From NCBI GenBank assembly GCA_951799425.1, contig OX637394.1:28680001-28744000 (forward strand): a DNA stretch of 64,000 nucleotides, in the 5' to 3' direction. Below the pieces are notes generated by a model. That model was not told where the DNA came from, searched no databases, and saw nothing but the letters and a program-made list of their open reading frames with translations. Origin of the DNA: Ilex aquifolium (taxonomy: Eukaryota; Streptophyta; Magnoliopsida; Aquifoliales; Aquifoliaceae). Positions within the stretch are counted from its first letter, which is position 1. Each line of letters opens with the position of its first letter. Of this stretch, positions 21,760 to 33,191 are shown in pieces. Both the position numbers and the translations under genes were made by a program.

Positions 21760-22920
21760 ATCTTTTCTTATGCCTTCAAACCCTAGTTTACAAAGGAGAT
21801 GTGTTTTTCTCTTGATTTCTCCTTTGCTCTTGATTCCCGAACTTAAATATTATTTGTTCTAAGCTATGTTATGGGTGGGTGACCACCAAATCTTTTTTTG
21901 GTATGCCCTTGAAATCCTAGTTTTCAAGGGAGAGGTGTTTTCTCTTTATCTTGCCTTTGTCATTGATTTCAAAACTTGATAGTCGTTTGTTATCGATTCC
22001 AATATATGATTGTTACTTTATCTCTGATTCCAGGCTTGATATCCGTTGTTATTGATCTCGAGACTTGATTGTTTCCTTGTCCTTAATTTCCTAAGCTTAA
22101 TGATCCATTTGTTCTTGGTATCTAAATTTGATATTCGTTTGTTATTGATTCTACCTTTGTGATTCAATTATTCTCAATATTCAATACTTGATATTCTTTA
22201 TTCTTGGTTCCAAGACTTGAGTGTTCTTTTGGTCTTGATTTCTAAGCTTCATAATTCTTTGTTCTTGATTTCACACCTTGATAGTCGTTTGTTATTGATT
22301 TCTATACATGATTGTTCCGTTAAATCTTAATTTCTCCTTTGTTCATGACTTTCAAGCTTGATACGCCTTTATTCTTGATTTCCAAGCTTAATATTCATTT
22401 TCTCTTGATAGCCAAATTTGATATTCATTTGATTGATTCTAACTATTGTAATTCATGTATTCTTGATATTCAATACTTGACATCCTTTGGTTCTTGATTT
22501 CAAGACTTGGTTGTTCCTTTGTTTTTAAATTCCCCAGGCTTGATGATCCATTGGTTCTGGATAGCCAAATTTAATATTCATTTGTTATTGATTCTAACCC
22601 TTGTGATTCATTTATTCTTGATATTCAATACTTGATATTCATTGGTTCTTGATTTCAAGACTTGACATTCAATTGCTCTTGATTTCAATACTTGATTTCT
22701 CCTTGTCATTGAGTTCAAAACTTGATACTCTTTAGTTCTTGGTTACAAAGCTTGATATGCATCTGTTATTGACTCCAAGACTCGATTGTTACTTTATTCT
22801 TGATTCGAAAGCTTGATTGTTTATTTGCTCATGAATTCAAAAACTCTAGTGATTGGTAGTGACCACTAAAATGGTATTTTCGATGATATTATGTTAATTT
22901 TTCTTAAATTATTTCGTTGA
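21760..22920 (+). repeat. LTR-intron-like degenerate tandem repeat replacing pol in C
   Basis: Collinear with the block in B and built from the same TTCTTGATTTC / TTTGTTATTGATTC words, but with different copy order. It starts with TTATGGTTGGGTAAACCC, continues CCCTAGTTTACAA, and ends ACTCTAGTGATTGG, TAAAATGG, TTTTCTTAAATT, all words of the LTR intron. Because B and C share it, the replacement predates both insertions. Confidence 0.7.
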
Positions 22921-23070
22921 AAAAAAAAAAAATGTATATGGATTTGGAAGCAAAAATGGGAGGACAAGTCTGATTAGGTTTCAACTGTAACCTTTGGTGG
23001 ATTTTAATTTATATCAGAGTGCGCAACGAACTAACGGAGTAAGGACTACAATGGGGAAACTACGGAGAAG

Positions 23071-23580
23071 ATTCAACTCATCCGAGAGAGGCTACGCACG
23101 GCGCAAAGTAGATAGAAGAGCTATGCGGACCACCGACGAAGATCCTTGGAATTCAAAGTGGGAGATCACATGTTTCCCAAGGTGTCACACAAGAAGGGCG
23201 TGTTTCGATTCGGCAAGAAGGAGAAGTTAACGCCAAGAGATACCGGACCATTTGAAGTGATCAAAGCGGTAGGCAATGCGGCGTATCAACTTTGACTACC
23301 AGCCCAGCTATCCGGAGTACATGTCGTGTTTCACGTGTCGATGTTGAGGACGTGTCACTCAGATGCAACTCCAGTCGTGAACTTGGAGGAGATTAAAATT
23401 TCAGACGAAACAACCTACGAAGAACAACCGGTAGAAATTCTCGACGCCAAGGAAAAAGTGTTTCGCAACAAAGTTATCAGATTGGTAAAGGTTTGGTGGC
23501 AACACCATGGAGTGGAGGAAGCTACATGGGAACCGGAGCAAGAAATGCGGGAGAATTATCCATATTTGTTCGCTACTTGA
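23071..23580 (+). pseudogene. Integrase C-terminus and chromodomain relic, element C
   Basis: Homologous to 12501-13013 in B. It reads IQLIRERL at the start and VFHVSML, then WWQHHGVEEATWEPE, at the end. A TGA replaces a codon in the YQL-LPAQ segment near 23294. Several residues of the KKG region have changed (FPKVSHKKG for FLKVSPKKG). It cannot encode the full tail. Confidence 0.8.
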
Positions 23581-23607
23581 GGTAAGTTTCGAGGACGAAA
23601 CTTTCTT

Positions 23608-23621
23608 TAAGGGGGGTGGAT
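23608..23621 (+). other. Polypurine tract of element C
   Basis: TAAGGGGGGTGGAT directly precedes the 3' LTR and follows TCGAGGACGAAACTTTCTT, as in B. Confidence 0.85.
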
Positions 23622-26121
23622 TGTAACACCCCGCATTTTTCTTTTATATATGTATATAGATATATAGTAAATAATTGTTGTAAAAAAAAATGTGGATATG
23701 TGTAATGATGTAAGAATGGACTATATAGATTGTAATAGTAAGAGAAATGCTAGAGATGCATATTGATTGGGAAGTTTGAGTTTCCAAGACATTTAAACTT
23801 GGAAAGGGTGATTAGATGAATTTCTAAATATTTTTAGGTCAAAATAAGGTGTCCATTGAAACTGGAAGGTCGAACAACCTTGGGAAAGGTAATATGAGGT
23901 GTATTGGAAGTTAGGAAGTATTCCGGAGTGAAAACACACTTAGAGAAAATTTGGGTAAAAAAGAGTTGGGACACCTTCTAGTATTTAGGTCATAACTTTT
24001 TATTTTAATATCCAATGGATCTGAAATTTGGACAGTCGATAGTAGACATCTAGGGCTACAAAAGTGTATTTCACGACAATTTTCCAAATCTGCTTCTAAA
24101 TAGGTAAAAATTGATCTGGAAGTTGTGGGTATACTGTCACCCGCGTCCGGACGGGAATAGACAAGCGTCCGAACGCGTATGGCAGAAACTTGGACGCAAA
24201 AACACGCGTCCGGACAGCACAAAACACGCGTCCGGACGCGCCAACCCGAGGGCTTCACGACTCAGACTTGTTTTGGGTGTTTCCTTCCATTTTCATCCCA
24301 TTTCATCTATACTAACAATAGAGAGAATCTTAGAGAGGAAGAAGGAAGGGGAGAAACAAGAGATTGAGGTGGTGATTCAAGTTGGAAAAGGATCAATTCT
24401 TCTAGTTCTTCACACAAAAATTAAGGAGCAAGGTAGTTTTGGTTAAATACATATTTGGGTTATGAAAAATACATGAATTCTTGATTTCTAAATTGCTTAT
24501 TGTTGAGTAAATCATGTTTTCATCTAATCCATATTCTTGTTCCAAGAAATTATGTTTTGTTTGGCAAAACCCTAGAATTTTGATATCAAGATTTTGATGG
24601 TTTTATTTATATGATTTCTTGCATATCTTAATTCATTATTATTATAGTCTATTGAGAAGGGTACAATTGTGTTTGCTATGGGTTCATTGTTTCTTGGTTC
24701 TCTTGCAATTGTTAACATGTTTTACACAAAGTTAGGGTTATATACCCATGAAATCCCTCTTTTGTTTGAAAAACCCTAGTTGTCAAGAGTGATGGGTTTT
24801 CCTCTTGAACTCTTCCTTTATTCTTGATTTCAAAACTTTAGTGTTTCATATTGAACAACAAAATGGTATTTATGATGATCTCTTGTACATTTTCTTATAT
24901 TGCTCTTTGTACAACTACTTGATAATATTGGGGGTTTATGGAATTGTTTGAAATTGAGGAAATTGTGGATTTTGTATTTATTTGGAATTGTTGGTGAATT
25001 GAGAATATTTTGGTTTCCTCATTTGTATGGTTGTTGTGATGGACTTGGATTGCCTTTGAGAGATACCGTAGAGTGTTAGAGATTAGTCTATCCCAGTGGG
25101 GGGAGATGGTTTCCTAACACTTGTAGTGGGTTGTCATGTGGTAATGCGACCACTATCGTTCACTGGAGTTCGAACAACGGATGATATACTTTTCCTGGGA
25201 AGGGACTCGTCACTGCCATTGGGATGGTAGACGCCCTTTCCTAAAGAGTTTGTGATTGTGATTGTGATTGGTGGACTAGGTATAATCGTTGGGTAGATTC
25301 ATGAGAAGCAATCAACATACATGGTACGGGGATGAACCAATATAAATGGGATGATGGATTGGACCGCCTTGGCCGGTGCATTGGTATGGGACAATGCATC
25401 GGAAGGCGCCCTTCCTAAATGACTTAAAGTTGGAAATGGTCATTGTTCATTCTACCATAGACGGTTTCTACAAGAGTCTTGGGGAAGTATGGGATTCCGC
25501 GAGAACTTGTGGAAACAGTGTATGGTGGATTGGATTATATTCGGATATGGTTTGTTAACTGTATAGTGGTTCCACTTAATCATTCAATTACTGTTGTTCC
25601 TTAAACTTGAGATCTATTTAAATGTCCTGGTTTTACTTCAAATATTATATATGCTAATTGTGAAATGAGACCTACCGTTTTATATACTTTTCTAAACCTT
25701 GTTTGGGTTTGGGAGGATTTTTCTACAGAGCTTCGTGCTCACTCCCTACAGTTGAACATTTTTCAGATTTGGTGCCAGAGGAGGAGCTCGGTGCTAATGA
25801 GCCGGGCTATGGAGAGGCTTCACTAGAGGAATACTTGGATCTTGAGTGGGACATCTAGAGATGTAGCTTACTTTTGTTCTAGACTTGGATATTCATTTTG
25901 AACCTTGTGAAGTCTAGTTTTCTTTTGTTATTTCCGATGCGCTACATTAGTTGATTTTTGAAATGTAAAGGCCAAAGATGGAATATTCTTTTGGAATAAT
26001 GATGTAAGTGTTATGAATGATTTTTATGAAGTCTTATTTATGAAGGGTTTATTTTAGTGCTCTCATGATATGAATGGTTTTAGAATGTAATGTCGTCCAG
26101 GGTGTGTTTTGGGGTGTTACA
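23622..26121 (+). repeat. 3' LTR of element C, with 182-bp deletion
   Basis: Matches the 5' LTR except for point changes and loss of bases corresponding to 18689-18870. The deletion joins AAGGTAG to TTTTGG at about 24436, with TAG at both ends in the longer copy, a 3-bp microhomology. It removes most of the donor context (GTAGGGG becomes GTAGTTT). The palindrome array is at 24141-24242. Confidence 0.9.
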
Positions 26122-26611
26122 AAACCACTATTCACTCACGTGTTATCGAGACTGAAGGTTAGTATACTATTCCTGGGTTGGATCGTCCCTGCCGATGCAT
26201 CGGTATACGCCTTTCCTAAAGTTGTGTATCATTGCGAGGATTGGATTTGTGTGTGTGGGCCAGGATATTCTCAATGTGTTTATTCATGCGATATCATGCA
26301 TCATACCTGAGATACATAATATGGTTACTGATACAAGTTGTGGCTTGAGATACATTGTGGGTTACGATGTACTGTTTTGGAAATGGTTTATTATATGAAC
26401 TTGTTGGAATTAATTTTATTTCTTCATTTAAATCATTGTTATTGTGTAAACTTGAGATCCATATAAATGTCCATGTTTTCCTTCAAAAGTTATATATGAT
26501 ATTTGCAAAATGAGACCGACTTGTTTCATATGTTTTCTAAACCTTATTCGAGTTTGGGAGAATGTTGCTACAGAGCTTAGTGCTCACCCCCTACAAATAA
26601 TATAATTTCAG

Positions 26612-26703
26612 ATTATGGTTTGGAGGAAGAGCTCAGAGTTGACGAGCAGGTGCTTTGGGAAGCTCAAGTTGACGGGCATGTAGATCCGGAAGGAACTGTA
26701 TAG
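26612..26703 (+). other. 92-nt second-exon reading frame, LTR D
   Basis: After acceptor TATAATTTCAG it encodes DYGLEEELRVDEQ, LWEAQ, VDPEGTV and a TAG stop. The last base of D's exon 1 is preceded by TAA, so the upstream frame is closed in this copy. Confidence 0.5.
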
Positions 26704-27001
26704 GATTGTCCCTTTTACGTTCTAGACTAGGAGATTCCTTTGGAGAATATTGTTTACATTAATATTTTGGTTATTCCGCTGCAAGATAATAGTTAATTTT
26801 TGGGATGTAATTGTTGTAGTTGGGCATATTCTTTTGGATGTATTGGCTATGGTTTGGCTTATTCTTTTGGGATGATGATGTAGATATTATGGATGATGAA
26901 TGTAATTTTCTTTATGTATGGATCTTATTAGTTGCTCTCATGATGTGAATGGTTTTAAATAGTAATGTCGTCCAAGAGAGATTTTGGGGTGTTACAATAA
27001 C

Positions 27002-27531
27002 CAAGCTAAGATATATACTTATATGCTCGACTTGGTTATTAATTGTGGTAAAGAAATGAAAACTCATCATGGCTCAATCTCGGATACTAGAGATAATGCA
27101 ATGAAATAATAGGCTTAAGGCTCAAATAGAATTCAAATACGACCTAGAATCAACTTTCATAAAGTATGGAAAAGTGTTGCTCACAAAGGACTCCTATGCT
27201 CTTAACCAAAACTAGAGTAATGAGATTATTGAAAAACAATGAATTTGAAATGAATATCATAAGAGTAAATTTATTATACCCCTCCAACCATGATAAACAC
27301 AATACTCACAACGTTTATACATGCATCTCTACTATGGATATCAAGCTTTTTCGAAACATGAATCTAATATCATAAATCTCAACAGAAATTGCATGCTCAT
27401 TGTGAACAAAGTTTGGGTTTCTAATACAAACATCACTATGATATTCAAGCATAGACTATAAGTCTGTAGAGTACAACATGCAACCAATTCGGGTATCACA
27501 TAGCATATCTAAGTCTCACAGCTCTTATGGA
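27002..27531 (-). mobile_element. Spacer of Athila-like element J
   Basis: AT-rich element J sequence without a coherent gene. Words such as AGTAATGAGATTATTGA and GGCTCAATC recur in the spacer of element I at 45350-45600, which supports the assignment. The only frame here is short and unsupported. Confidence 0.5.
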
Positions 27532-28188
27532 TAGGGGTGCAACTCGGGCGGGTTGGGCGGGTTAGACAGTCAACCCTGGCCCAACCCTGGGTATATAATC
27601 TTCGACCATAACCCTAACCCTAACCCTACCTCGGGTTGAGGAATTCAATCCGAGCCCAGCCCGAGTTTAATTCGGGCGGGCTCGGGTTGAATTCGGGTTC
27701 ACTGCAAGAGAGACAGAGAGAGGGGAGAATAATTACAAATTCATAAAACAATCCATATATTTCATTCATAACAGTGCACGATTATTGATCATCTACTTTC
27801 ACACCAAAAAACTAGTGATCTCAAAGCACAATCCCAGAAAACATAGAAATTAGACCCATAAAAACATTAAACTTAAAACATCACACTATCACCACTAATC
27901 ACGCATAACGCATAACAGAGTAGCAAGCAACAAGAAACAGAGGACGATGGAGTAAAAATGAAAAAAAAGTGCTAATGCTTTATATATATATAATTATTTT
28001 TTAATTTGTCGGGTTCGGGTTGAAATCGGGTTGCCGATGCCTTAACTCGAGCCCGGCCCAAATTAAATTCGGGTTGAGGTTTTTGGACCCAAGCCCAACC
28101 CAAGTATTAAAAACCCTAGCCCAAGCCCTAACTTTTTCGGGTTGGGCTCAGGTTGAAATCGGGTTGCCCAACCCAAGTTGCACCCCTA
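27532..28188. mobile_element. Non-autonomous hAT-type DNA transposon
   Basis: 657 bp bounded by terminal inverted repeats TAGGGGTGCAACTCGGG and, inverted, TAGGGGTGCAACTTGGG. A perfect 8-bp duplication, CTTATGGA, lies at 27524-27531 and 28189-28196. Eight-base duplications and TAGGGGTG ends are typical of plant hAT elements. Both ends are filled with subterminal repeats of CGGGTTGGG and CGGGTTGAAATCGGGTT, likely transposase-binding sites. The middle is AT-rich, with no transposase. Confidence 0.9.
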
Positions 28189-28196
28189 CTTATGGA

Positions 28197-28533
28197 ACAA
28201 CAAATATCATTCAAACAGACATATTTTTTTTTTTCAAAATTTTTCAATTTTTTCACTAAACTATAAAGAATAAAAAAAAGGGAATAGGAGCAATGCCATG
28301 GTGTAACCCTCACTCCCAACTTAAAATATGCATTGTCCTCAATGCAACAAAGATAATGCAATGAGGAATAAAAATAATAAGGAAAAGAGAACATCTGAGC
28401 GTAGTTCCTAAACAAAACTAACTACAAAATAACCAAAAAAAAAAAAAATATCATAAAAGAAAATAACAAAACTATCTAAAAAGAAAAGAAGAAGTAATCT
28501 AACTAAACTAATGTACAATAAAAGAGTTATTCA
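28197..28533 (-). other. Post-integrase marker and spacer, element J
   Basis: On the minus strand, words like GCATTGAGGACAATGCATA and then AAGTTGGGAGTGAGGG (about 28301-28355) follow integrase. An equivalent motif, CATTGAGGACAATGTTTAA plus GTTGGGGGAGGG, follows integrase in element I. It is a familiar signpost of Athila/Tat-type plant elements. The rest is A-rich spacer. Confidence 0.65.
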
Positions 28534-28940
28534 TTATACAGATGGATGGTCCTGATATATAGGATCAACAAGCTCCTCTATTGTCTCCTCCATTGATAAA
28601 CCCACTAGGAATGGTTTCAGTCGTTGGCTATTAACCTTAAAACTCTGACCATTCTTGGGTTTTTCAACCTCTACTAGACCATGAGGGTAGACCATATGGA
28701 CAATAAAAGAACTGACCCAACGGGAGCGAAGTTTCTCGAGAAAGAGGTGAAGTCGGGAGTTGTATAAGGGTACCTTTTGTCCAGGCCCAAAATTCTTTCT
28801 CAAAATCGACTGATCATGAAAAGCCTTGGTCCTTTACTTATAAATACAGGTACTCTCATATGCGTCTCTATGAATTTCTTCTAACTCATTCAATTCCAAT
28901 TTTCTCTGATTACCAACTAGACCCAAATTAAAATTAAGGG
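28534..28940 (-). pseudogene. Integrase C-terminus, Athila-like element J
   Basis: The minus strand gives LELNELEEIHRDAYE, a stop, KAFHDQSILRKNFGPGQKV, then [22 protein letters not shown] and FKVNSQRLKPF, then DPIYQDHPSV and a stop. This is the distinctive integrase tail of Athila/Tat elements. It corresponds to 51411-51893 of element I. The frame is cut at 28947 by element E, so the catalytic core is not adjacent. Confidence 0.8.
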
Positions 28941-29827
28941 TTTTGATTGTCACACCCCATCCCGGAATTGAGAGATAGATTGTGGGTAACTCGGAAATTG
29001 TTATCCTTTAATCCATAATTACATTAGAGTAATTAACTTGCCAACAGTTTCCAAACCTTTAATAAAATATGAAAACAAGACATTCATATCGTACAGGGTT
29101 ACACCGTGATTAGGGCACCACACCCTTAAATATCCTTAACAAAAAAAAAAAAAAAAACTATGCACAATTATGTTACATGACATATGGTACATTCCGACGA
29201 CAACCTCTCTACGACATCCTCCCTATGTCAAGCTAGATTGCCAGTGGACCACCTTTTACTTCCCATGTTCCTGAAAACAAACAACTATGGAGGGGTGAGC
29301 AAAACCACAAGCTTAGTGAGTATATTTGAAATATACAGAAAGAAAACACGTAAGCATAGCACAGTAATAACAAAATCCACACAATATGATTTAATATCAC
29401 TATTTGATCAACCAACAATAAATAACGCTACCCGTTTCTGCCTGGGTGTCACGGCAATCACAACGTTGTTGTTTATGCCCAGTAATCTTAGCAAATCTAT
29501 TGCTACCATCTATGCCCAATAGTCTCAGCTAATATAATGCCACTGTAATTGCCCAGTAGTCTCAGCAGTTGTGATCAGAAAAACATTACATAAACCTTCA
29601 ATTCATATATTAAAACCATAACCAAACACCATCACACAACACAAAGTTCATCAACCCACAATTTAGCTATAATCACACAAATATAGCTAATAATACTCAT
29701 AAACATTTTCAATCAATATGGATCAATATACCCATCTATGGTTCAATTCCAAACTCGCACTCAATCCCTTTGTATAGTTTTAGCTAATTCCAACTCTGAC
29801 GTGGTCTTCTTCGTACCTAACATACAT

Positions 29828-30157
29828 TGTAACACCCCGTACCCGCCTCTTAAAGAGGTAGTACATGAGTCACTTATAAACAGCCCAAATCTCCCCCAAG
29901 CAACCGATGTGGGACTAGCCAGGATCTCACAATCCACCCCCCTCAGGGCTGCACGTCCCCGTGCAGCTTTACCACGCCGCAGCGCTAGGCTCACACGAGC
30001 ACCCGTGCAGGGTTACCCACCATCAGCCGGTCAGGGTCGGCTCTGATACCATTTGTAACACCCCGTACCCGCCTCTTAAAGAGGTATTACAGGAGTCACT
30101 TATAAACAGCCCAAATCTCCCCCAAGCAACCGATGTGGGACTAGCCAGGATCTCACA
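29828..30157 (-). mobile_element. TRIM (miniature LTR retrotransposon)
   Basis: Two 104-bp direct repeats (29828-29931 and 30054-30157) differ at two bases and flank 122 bp, with a perfect duplication TACAT outside. On the minus strand each LTR runs TGTGAGATCCTGG to GGGGTGTTACA. The interior starts with primer site TGGTATCAGAGCC and ends with polypurine GAGGGGGGTGGAT. Length and layout are those of TRIM elements, which encode nothing. The short LTR includes TTTATAAG, a possible TATA box. Confidence 0.92.
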
Positions 30158-30426
30158 TACATTGTCACAAATTACATAAAATATCATTTACAACAAATGA
30201 TATCATGCCCACATGCACAAGTGATTAATTGAGCTTAGCCCGATACCTTCCCAATATCCCCTTCTATTTATTATATGTTCCCAACCCTTAGATTTAATGA
30301 CATGTTTGTAGGTAAATAAGACCAACTACAATTGATTCGAACCCATGAAAGTGTTTACAAAAGGTTTGGGCTTGAATGGATAATGACTTATAGTCATTAC
30401 AGCAAAACGGTGAAAATTCCATGTAT

Positions 30427-30647
30427 CTACCGATAAAAATCCCTTCAGAATGTTGTTCTACTAGTAGAACATCATTTCCTACCGGTAGAACAGCTCACAG
30501 AAGGTCGTTCTATCGATAGAACATTACCTCCTACCAGTAGAACTCCACACATAACATTGTTTTATCAGTAGAACATTACTTCTATCAGTAGAACTTCTTA
30601 CAAAATGTAGTTTTACCTGTAGAACACCACTTCCTACCGGTAGAAGT
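30427..30647. repeat. CTACCGGTAG / GTTCTAC palindrome array in LTR E
   Basis: About eight units of GTTCTACYRGTAGAAC, GTTCTATCGATAGAAC and CTACCGGTAGAA. Several are 14-16 bp perfect or near-perfect palindromes. It is the same type as in J, H1 and H3, although E is a chromovirus. On the element strand a weak TATA-like ATAATAAATAG follows about 150 bp later. Confidence 0.9.
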
Positions 30648-31503
30648 CTGACTAAAACTCTTATTTAACCCATTTCCTTCCCAAATCTTTTCCTTTCAAC
30701 CCCACAACTTCTAACATACATATCATAAATTATAAACATATTTTCCCATGGAAATCTACACTAATAATATACCCATATCAAATTCATCATTCAAAACCAA
30801 AACCAACTCACACATCCAAAATTAACAACCCAAAACTCAAATTCTTTTTTCACATTTTCAAATAACGAAATACATAGATTTTCAGAAAAATCCCTTTACC
30901 AAAAAGAGTCATCCTCCTACAATTCTTCAACAAAGCCTTTATGAAATCAAAGGAAACAAGGATATTGGTTCTTTTGTGCCGATTCCGAACCGAAAGAGTG
31001 AAATTCCTCCACCGAGTTACTTTCCCTTCCAACCTAACTCTTCTCTTTCTTTCTTCACCTACCTTCCCTATCTCTAACTCTCTCTTTCTCTGAAACTCAA
31101 GTTAAACCCCCCACACACTTATGCATATATATATATATATATATTTTTTTTTATATATATATATAAGGAGTAAAATATAAGAGACACCTATCTCTATGAC
31201 TCACATTTCTCACAAAATCCACTTGGGTACCCATGCACATCTTCCCCTCACACACACACCCCTCTTAAATTTAAATATTTATAAACCCACACTCAAACAT
31301 ATCTCCCTCATACGATTTTTTCATCAAAATACCAATTAAATCCTAAAATTCAACCCCTAGGGTTATAAATTCAAAATTCCCCCTTCTCACATAACTTCGA
31401 TAGTTATAATTTAAGCCCCAAATTAATATCACAAATTGTCATAAATTATGCATTAACCTCTTCATTTAAAAAAATGTCATGAAATACATGTACAGGTCTC
31501 ACA

Positions 31504-33191
31504 ATTCTCCCCCACTAAAAGAAATTTCAACCCCAAAATTATTTACCATCAAGGAATAAATAGGGATACTGTGCTCGCATCGACTCCTCACTCTCCCATG
31601 TTGCCTCTTCTACCAAATGAATTCGCCACAAAACTTTCACTAAAGGAATAGTCTTTGTGCGAATAATTTTCTCCTTATGACCCAAACTGGTTGCTCAACA
31701 ATTCAGTGGGTTCCATAGTCAACATACGTGAAGGATTGGGTAAATACTTTCTTAGCATAGATACATGAAACACGTCGTGAAGTCATGAAAATTCCAAAGG
31801 TAAAGCCAAACGATATGCCACAACTCCAATCCATTCCATAATCTCAAACAGACCAATGTATTTTGGCCTAAACTTTCCTTTCTTTCCAAATCGTACAACA
31901 CCCTTCCAAGGAAAAATTCACAAAAAATGGTCGGCCATATTAAACCGATTATTAGCATAACTCTTTTGTCTACTTTGTGTACTTCTCAAACATTCCTGAA
32001 TCACTTTCACTTTGTCTGCTATAGCTTGTACAATTTCAGGACCCAACAACTTCCTTTCCCCAACTTCACTCCAATACACTAGAGTCCTATTCTTCCTACC
32101 ATATAAAGCTTCATAGGGAGCCATTTCAATTGAAGCTTGATAACTGTTATTATATGTTAATTCAATTAAAGGTAAATGATCATCCCAATTACCTCTGAAT
32201 TCCATAACACAAGCCCATAGCATATCCTCCAAACTCTGAATAGTCCGCTCTTATTGCCCATAAGTTTGTGGATGGAATGTTGTGCTAAACCTCAAAGTAG
32301 TGCCTAGAGTAGTCTGAAGACTAGGCCAAAAATTTGATGTAAGACATGGATCTCTATCAAAAACAATAGAAACAAGTGTTCCATGCAGTCTAATAATCCC
32401 ATCATCATATAACTTTGCAAGCCTATCAAGAGGAAAAGAAATCTTGAGAGCCAAAAAGTGTGCAGACTTAGTTAACCTATCCACCACTACCCAAATAGAG
32501 TCATGCCTTTTCTGTGTACATGGCATTCTTCTCAGAAAATCCATGGTAACATGTTCCTACTTCCATTCAGGCACTGGAAAAGATGAAATAATCCAACTAG
32601 CAGTTGATGCTCAACTTTTACTTGTTGACAAACCAAGCATTTCGCCACAAATTCAGCAATTTCCCTTTTCATTCCAACCCACTAGTAATGTTCTTTCAGA
32701 TTTCGATACAACTTGGTACTGTCTGGATGTATAGCATATGCTGAGCTGTGAACCTCCTCAAGAATCTCTTTTTTCAACCCTGCATCATTTGGTACACATA
32801 ATCTAGTACCAAATAATAACACATTTCCAATCTTAAGTACAAAATTAGTCCTAGTACCACTTAGAACTTCACCCTTAATCTTCTCTAATTGTACATCAGA
32901 CTTTTAATCTTCACTAATCCTATCTACCAAAATTGGCTTTAAATTCAAACTAGCATGTAAAGTTGTATTTGCCCTAATTGCTAAGTGAGCTCTAATAGAC
33001 TTTAGATCAATAAACACACCTCTTCGGACCACCTACAAATGAGCTAAACTTTTCGAGGACTTCCTGCTCAACGCATCAGCTACAACATTCACTTTTCCTG
33101 GTTGGTAGTGAATAGTATAGTCATAGTATTTAATCAATCAATCCATCTCCATTGCCTCAAATTCAACTCCTTCTGTGTAAACATATATTTC
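31504..33191 (-). pseudogene. Integrase and RNase H relic of element E
   Basis: From the right, the minus strand gives the end of RNase H (KELNLRQ, NVVADALSRKS), the spacer, the integrase zinc region (H...H, CLVCQQVK), then the core: [43 protein letters not shown] and a stop, ERTIQSLEDML, and the chromovirus motif YNNSYQASIEMAPYEALYGR. The tail is broken by stops but keeps FGKKGKF and HDVFHVSML. A polypurine tract (TTTTAGTGGGGGAGAAT) lies at 31504-31520. RNase H is cut at 33191 by element G. Confidence 0.8.

Larger units (their letters stand above)
17875..26121 (+). mobile_element. Complete non-autonomous chromovirus-type element C
   Basis: LTRs at 17875-20555 and 23622-26121 flank a 3.1-kb interior; the duplication AAACC is at 17870-17874 and 26122-26126. 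It is inserted in the presumed intron of solo LTR D. The design is the same as in B: primer site, knuckles plus dead protease, intron-like repeats, integrase tail and polypurine tract. LTR differences are clearly more numerous than in B (at least 25 seen), plus a 182-bp deletion in the 3' copy, so C is older. Confidence 0.95.
16988..26996 (+). mobile_element. Solo LTR D, interrupted by element C
   Basis: It starts TGTAAACCCCATATG and ends TTTGGGGTGTTACA with a perfect duplication ATAAC at 16983-16987 and 26997-27001. With element C and one AAACC removed it is about 1.76 kb, the shortest LTR of the family, mainly because U3 is only about 140 bp before the palindromes. It keeps TATA box, donor GTAGGGG at 17355, acceptor ending at 26611 and the 92-nt frame at 26612-26703. 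Confidence 0.9.
28948..31503 (-). mobile_element. 3' LTR of minus-strand chromovirus E
   Basis: On the minus strand it starts TGTGAGACCTGTACATG at 31503, right after a polypurine tract, and ends GGGATGGGGTGTGACA at 28948. It includes a palindrome array, a donor-like GGAAG|GTAGGTG near 31062, a GCTCACCCCTCC block and acceptor TTGTTTTCAG at 29271. The nested TRIM lies in the presumed intron. A short repeat of GCCCAGTAGTCTCAGC occurs at about 29477-29566. The left flank is integrase of element J, so E inserted into J (flank TTGAT). Confidence 0.75.

Noticed and set aside
27605..27632. Telomere-like CCCTAA repeats
   Set aside because: Only about three units, inside the hAT-type element and among many similar AACCCG words.
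31120..31170. AT-rich tract as replication origin or matrix-attachment site
   Set aside because: A simple TA microsatellite; nothing else supports a function.
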